This document shows, piece after piece, positions 59,145 to 64,000 of a stretch of 64,000 nucleotides of DNA (the first letter of the stretch is position 1; the number at the start of each line of letters is the position of its first letter). The stretch spans positions 43,944,821 through 44,008,820 of the forward strand of contig OX344750.2 of the NCBI GenBank assembly GCA_947034885.2. The letters are read 5' to 3'. The DNA comes from Thuidium tamariscinum (lineage: Eukaryota > Streptophyta > Bryopsida > Hypnales > Thuidiaceae). Made by a program: the position numbers and the translations under genes. Below the pieces are notes generated by a model. It was not told the origin of the DNA and made no database searches. It worked only from the letters and a program-made list of their open reading frames with translations.

Positions 59145-59346
59145 AAACACTATAAGAAACTTGTGTTTTAGATGACGACTTTTAGGTGACATCCAATGAT
59201 GCAACCCGTATTTTTATGTCTAAACTAATGTCCGCCATAACAACAAGATGTTATGGCGGACGTTAGTTTGGATATTAAAACACGGGTTGCATCATTGGAT
59301 GTCACCTAAAATTTGTCATTTAAAACACAAGTTTCTTATAGTGAAA
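59145..59346. mobile_element. CACTA-type foldback element
   Basis: Starts CACTATAAGAAACTTGTG at 59148 and ends with its complement at 59343; AAA flanks both sides (3-bp duplication). Almost the whole 196 bp is one inverted repeat with a tiny central loop (around ACAAGATGTTATGG). CACTA ends and a 3-bp duplication identify the En/Spm superfamily. RNA from it would form a near-perfect hairpin. Confidence 0.9.
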
Positions 59347-59465
59347 GGATAATATAGTTTGGCTTTAATTTGAAATGTTGTATTTTGCACATGGATACAA
59401 AAGGTCATGCACAAAGAAGAGCAAGGGCTTTGTTTCATGGCATTCGAATATAGAATGAATTTTCA

Positions 59466-59984
59466 CACATCTTACTTTCCGATTAGGGAGAGCCTAAGGT
59501 TGCTTGACATTCTCCGGACGGAACATAAATTTGACCATACACTTGCTGAAATTAATTGTAAGCAAAAAAAACGGAAATTAATTTACGTAGTACAGACCTA
59601 AAACTTCGAAAATTCAGCTCCAATTCTCCGATTTCACATTACCCCAAACACGTACCATGATATCCATGTGAAGCCAATCAGCGCCGCATTCATGGATGAA
59701 CTTGGCCTCCGACGCCAAATTGGCGAAGTCAGAGGAGAGCATGGAGGGCGCAATCTTGGCCCCGGGAAGCTTCGTCTCCATATTCTCACCCATTCTTTCT
59801 GTCTCTACAATCTCAAATTTCAATACCTCAAAGGCAAATTCGCAAAATCGAACTACGACGTGTTTTGTGGGTTGTACAGCGCTGATGCTGTAGAGATGCA
59901 GGATTTGTAATGTGGGGTTTGATGAACATGCGGTGTCGATTTGCTGCACGATGGTGCGAAGTTGGGAGAGACACTTCCGCCCTT
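59466..59984 (-). pseudogene. Partial RPE copy: 5' UTR, exon 1 and start of intron 1
   Basis: About 519 bp nearly identical to 54487-55007; I count roughly ten substitutions and two short indels. It includes exon 1 of RPE (59656-59793, 46 codons), its splice donor GTACGT and part of intron 1, but no later exons. Two of the 46 codons are changed (V5M and Q34H in RPE numbering). The left break is in intron 1 and the right break just upstream of the 5' UTR. Lacks the metal ligands H75 and D184, so it cannot be an active epimerase. Confidence 0.92.
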
Positions 59985-60084
59985 AGAGAAGCGATGGCCT
60001 TCGATATGACTATGACGAACAGAAAGAATCGTCACAAAATTCATCCATTGTGGTCATCCATATGTCATATCGGTGTAACGACGA

Positions 60085-61183
60085 TACAGTCAGACCTCAA
60101 TAAGTGTTACCTTAAAACTCTATATGTGATATGGAGATTTCCGCTCCCTTAAAATTAAGACTAGTAAGTGTTATGTGTTAAGTGTTATGCAATGTCGTGC
60201 TTCTGACTTTGTTAATTTTACCTTGGTAAGTGATGAGTTTCCAAAAAAAGGCTTTTCGTAAGAGCCATTGCTTGAGGGGAGATAATTTTGAGGTAAAGTA
60301 ATAGTTTCTAGTTGTAAAGTGACTCTACAGTGGAAACACCCAAAACCGTCCGAATAAGGAATTCAGCATAGTTGGAGGCAGCGTTTTCTAAAACTGATAT
60401 TTTTCTAGCATTAGCGAGTGAAAATCATGAATATTAAAAAAAAATTAAATTTTTCGGAATCAGTATGTAATTTCTGTAAATTTTCAAAGTGTTGGCTCCC
60501 TAGACCACTGGAACCGTCCTATAGGTGTACCTTAAACCGAACACCTGCTGAAATAAGATGTCAGTGAATAAAAACTACACATGTGTCTTACAACTGCGTC
60601 AGCAAATCAAAAATTAAACAACTGTCGGACGCCTTAATGTATGCCTATGGACAGATTTAGTGACACTCTATGGCCCAAGAATAGGTACAAGGACAAAAAT
60701 GGGTGTTTTTCCCTTAAATGTCCATTCTAGAAACTAACTGATAGGTAGATGTATTTTTTAAGTTCATAAACTAAGAGATCATATATTTTTAAGCTCATAA
60801 AGTAAAAGATAAGTGCACTTTTAAGTTTATAAACTTAAAAATGAAAGGCAACTAGACAAGGTAGCCAAGATTATAAGAAGGGTTTATGAATATTGAAGTA
60901 CTAGAAAAGGAAGTAGAATCTTGGCATGTAGTAGAAACTTACCAAACTACTATTGATTCATTCTTTCGACGGACTTAGATGAATAATGAATTAATATTTT
61001 GTAATTTCATCCATTTTTTCTATAAATGTTATGTATTTACCTTTTTAATTCTTCTAAATGTTATTTTTTATAAGTGTTACAAATCATTGGCGTCACCTTC
61101 TATAAGTGTTATGTGTTACTAATATCTAAGTGTTAACTAAAAGTATGCTCTCAACCCCTAACACTTATCGAGGTCTGACTGTA
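60085..61183. mobile_element. pogo/Tigger-like Tc1/mariner element
   Basis: Left end CAGTCAGACCTCAATAAGTG from 60087 and right end CACTTATCGAGGTCTGACTG to 61181; an inverted repeat with one mismatch, flanked by TA on both sides. 1095 bp. The CAGTCAGACCTC terminus is typical of pogo/Tigger elements. Internal TAAGTGTTATGTGTTA motifs recur near both ends (60170-60190 and 61060-61140). No transposase frame remains. Confidence 0.82.
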
Positions 61184-61209
61184 CTACAGTGCAGAAGCTA
61201 CACTTAATG

Positions 61210-61379
61210 AAGGGTTTTAAGGGGACCCACACTAATTGATCGACATTTCTGACTATTCTAATAACTATTTTGGTTGTACATCAATAGTTACTAGAGTGTC
61301 CAAGCTGGACATCAAGTTTCGAACTTCTAGAGTCTTCTACAATAAATCCCTTCAATTTTTTGGTCCCCTTAAAATCCTT
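61210..61379. mobile_element. 170-bp terminal-inverted-repeat element
   Basis: AAGGGTTTTAAGGGGACC at 61210-61227 pairs with GGTCCCCTTAAAATCCTT at 61362-61379, 17 of 18 positions. No coding capacity and no clear target duplication. Confidence 0.55.
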
Positions 61380-62340
61380 ATTCAATGTAAAAAAGTTAAT
61401 TCAATTTATGCAAAGTAGAAGAATTTTGGTTTGACCAAACTAGTTATAATTTCTACTCTTTGAATACCTATCAAATAGATTATAAGCTTCTTAGTTGTTA
61501 CTAGGGCCTCAAAATTTATTTATTTTCACTTGTTTCTCAGTTTTATTAGTATTTTGAGTAAAAATGATAATAATATTGTATTTACACTATCTTTCATGGA
61601 AGTCTCTATAAATGAGGAGTATTAGTCTTAAATTTTGTAAAGCAACTACATTAACCCCTTCTATTTCTAACTTCCAATGACCAAATTAGGTATGAAATAG
61701 GTCAAATAGGAGTTTTGAATGATTTTAAACTTCGTAGCTCCAAGTAAGAGTATTAGACATTTAAATGATAAGAGTTGGAGAGTCAAAGTGAGAATTGTCT
61801 CAATGAGTTTTAGAAATTTAGTTCAAATGACCTCATAAGAGGATATCATCTCATTCACAAAATTGAAAAAAAGTACTTCTTTATATTTTACAAGTAAAAT
61901 TTCACAAAAACAAAGAATTTGTAATTACAGGTTGGAAAATGGTAGTAGAACTACAAATGTAAAGCCAAATAGTATCAATGAAAATTGATTTTCAATTGAA
62001 ATCTAATGCTTTCTATACTCCAATATGCATGCAAAATTTTTGAAAGTTCAAATTTGCATTTCATGCCTCTTTGTACACCTCAATCCTTGACCACTTCTTT
62101 TTTCTTTTTTTCATATTCTCAATTGTTGTCATACAATATAAGTGATAAAATATACGAATTAAAATTTTTAAAGCAATATGAAGTCAATTGTGTCAATCAC
62201 CAAAACAATGACAATTTGTATATCTTGCAAGAATTTTAAAATTTATAAAAATTTATATTTATTTGTATATAACCTTTATCTAATTGTTTTTCATTATGTA
62301 GTAAGGAATTTTGTGAATATATTGTCTAAAACTTTGGTTA
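61380..62340. other. AT-rich gene-free DNA
   Basis: No gene, RNA or clean repeat recognised. Confidence 0.45.
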
Positions 62341-62647
62341 TTTATGTTTGAAATATTAAATGATTTTCTAAAAATACCCCCTATGAAGATACGTTGTTTG
62401 TTTGTTTGTTTGTTTGGATGTTTGTTACGTTGAGATCTCTCAGACCGTGAGTCCCCGGGTGCGTGTTTGGTACCGTCGGAAAGCCCTCGGCGAGGAGGGG
62501 TGCACGGGCTTTGATTCATGGTGTTCCAAGCTATGACATGAAAGTTATTGAATTTTGAAGTTTCTATACATTAAAAAAATTAGACCGTGGCCACGGCACG
62601 GGCCACCCTAGTTTATGTTTGAAATATTAAATGATTTTCTAAAAATA
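62341..62647 (+). mobile_element. Helitron-like 3' end between 36-bp direct repeats
   Basis: GTGGCC-ACGGCACG-GGCCAC (62587-62606) forms a 6-bp stem with an 8-nt loop, directly followed by CCTAGT, the plant Helitron 3' signature (hairpin then CTRR, inserted before T). A 36-bp sequence at 62341-62376 recurs at 62612-62647, beginning at the last T of CTAGT. The segment between (62377-62611) holds a (TTTG)n run and a GC-rich patch at 62431-62515. No 5' TC terminus was identified. Confidence 0.55.
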
Positions 62648-64000
62648 AAGATTCATAATTTATGTGGAAAAAAATCCATCATTCTATTGTACATTTTTTA
62701 ATCTATGCCAAATAATTCATTCATACCTCTCTTTAGTTATCAGTATAACTCCAATAATCATTTATAAATCCTACAAATAAACATAGAGTAGTTTCTACTT
62801 TACAAAATAATAATACAATAAAAATATTGTGTATTATATTGGTGGATAAATTATATTACATATAGAAAATAAAGTTTATTACTTTATTGATTTCTATTTT
62901 TATTACAAAAGTACATTCATTTTTTTGTTACAATACACTTGTTTTTATATGAAAAAATAAACATATAAACTATACATTTTTTTATTTAAAATTTTGAAAT
63001 AAAAAAATTATAATAGTCCAAAAAAATCATTGTTAACATAAAACTAACATAAATGAATCATGTTTTCAATTATAAAATTCCTTATTAATACCTAATGTTG
63101 CTTATTTAAGATTTAAATAAAAATTAAGTATATAAATTATAAATTTTCTAATTTTAATTTTAAAATAAAAAAACTATAATATTCCAAAAAAATCATTGTT
63201 GATATAAAACTAACATAAATGAATCATGTTTTCAATTATAAAATTCCTTATTAATACCTAATGTTGCTTATTTAAGATTCAACCTAGTTTGTGAAGATTA
63301 TACTTCATCCAATAACAAGACAATAATAAGAGTATGTATTTTAATCGTATCATTGTTAGATTTCTATTTCGATTATTTATACTTTAAAATACATCTATAT
63401 TTTTAAATTATGACACCAATTTTATACCTCTCCATTATTAAATCTTATGTAAACAACCATTATTTAGTGTAGGCTCTTTAATTATTTAGTGTTGTTTAAT
63501 AGTTTCCATAAATTTTGTGTCATTGTTGATTTACCTTTGTTGATAGTTTATATAAAAGTTCACAAATTCTTTCTTTATTACCACGTCATCTATGGTAACA
63601 AGTGAATCCAACAATTTGAATTAAGTTTCATTTGATGAATTGATTACATCCAAGTTGAATGTATACTTGAATTAAAATTGTGTCGATTCTCAAATTTAAA
63701 AGTTGAATATTAACAAATTGTAGTTCTATTGTACTATTCTATTGTGATATAATTATTTTTCTTTGTTGTTAGATTGTAATGAACTAGGTTTTAGGATTAA
63801 GTGAGAATAGAGTTGCAATATTGCTTCCCCCAAATATTGCTTGTAATTAATTTTAAGTGAGGTCTAATTTACAATTTCATTATTCAAAGTTTTAATTAGA
63901 AGAACACTACCATTAGTTGAAGATTGCCAATTTGCTTTATGATTCTATATAATGTAGAATAATCTTTAATTTGTATAGTTTGTTGTTTTGATGTTATTTT
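62648..64000. other. AT-rich DNA with one 166-bp-spaced duplication
   Basis: TCCAAAAAAATCATTGTT begins at 63017 and 63183, and similarity continues for about 90 bp, indicating a tandem duplication with period 166. No gene seen to the end of the window. Confidence 0.6.

Overview
This window is nuclear DNA of a land plant. The genes are spliced with short GT-AG introns and encode plant-type housekeeping proteins (urease accessory protein UreD, 20S proteasome subunit PBG1, cytosolic ribulose-phosphate 3-epimerase, SMG8, Sec61 beta). They sit as islands in AT-rich DNA crowded with small DNA transposons. A von Willebrand A / alpha-kinase fusion, a class I do not associate with flowering plants, points to a non-seed plant, most likely a bryophyte such as a moss. 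I infer this from gene content and cannot name the species.

Layout. 0-9 kb: the vWA/alpha-kinase gene (+, 5 coding exons) converges on a two-exon LAGLIDADG protein gene (-). 9-17 kb: a MITE, then the seven-exon SMG8 gene (+). 17-22.4 kb: gene-free DNA with a 921-bp piggyBac-like element flanked by TTAA. 22.8-23.4 kb: intronless Sec61 beta (+), followed by a small unexplained ORF. 23.5-29.5 kb: AT-rich DNA with three separate tandem duplications and a second MITE copy. 29.8-33.8 kb: PBG1 (+, 6 exons) and UreD (+, 2 exons). 34-44.3 kb: gene-poor DNA with a SINE-like B box, MITE relics and a decayed copy of the 921-bp element split by a 735-bp inverted-repeat element. 44.3-48.4 kb: a tandem duplication carrying two RING-finger genes (-). 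49.2-51.7 kb: a BTB gene (-) with 41-bp tandem repeats upstream of its probable TATA box. 52.3-54.9 kb: the RPE gene (-, 8 exons, one of only 5 nt). 56.3-58.4 kb: a broken PIF/Harbinger nuclease gene (-), split by the second copy of the 735-bp element. 59-61.4 kb: a CACTA-type foldback element, a recent 519-bp copy of the RPE 5' end, a pogo/Tigger-like element and a small TIR element. 62-64 kb: a probable Helitron 3' end in AT-rich DNA.

The functional genes are unrelated housekeeping or regulatory genes: mRNA surveillance, ER translocation, proteasome, urease maturation, pentose-phosphate metabolism, ubiquitin-related proteins and a kinase. I see no operon-like system. The main novelty is the nested small-transposon landscape, the 5-nt exon in RPE, and the nuclear LAGLIDADG protein whose second motif has lost an acidic residue.
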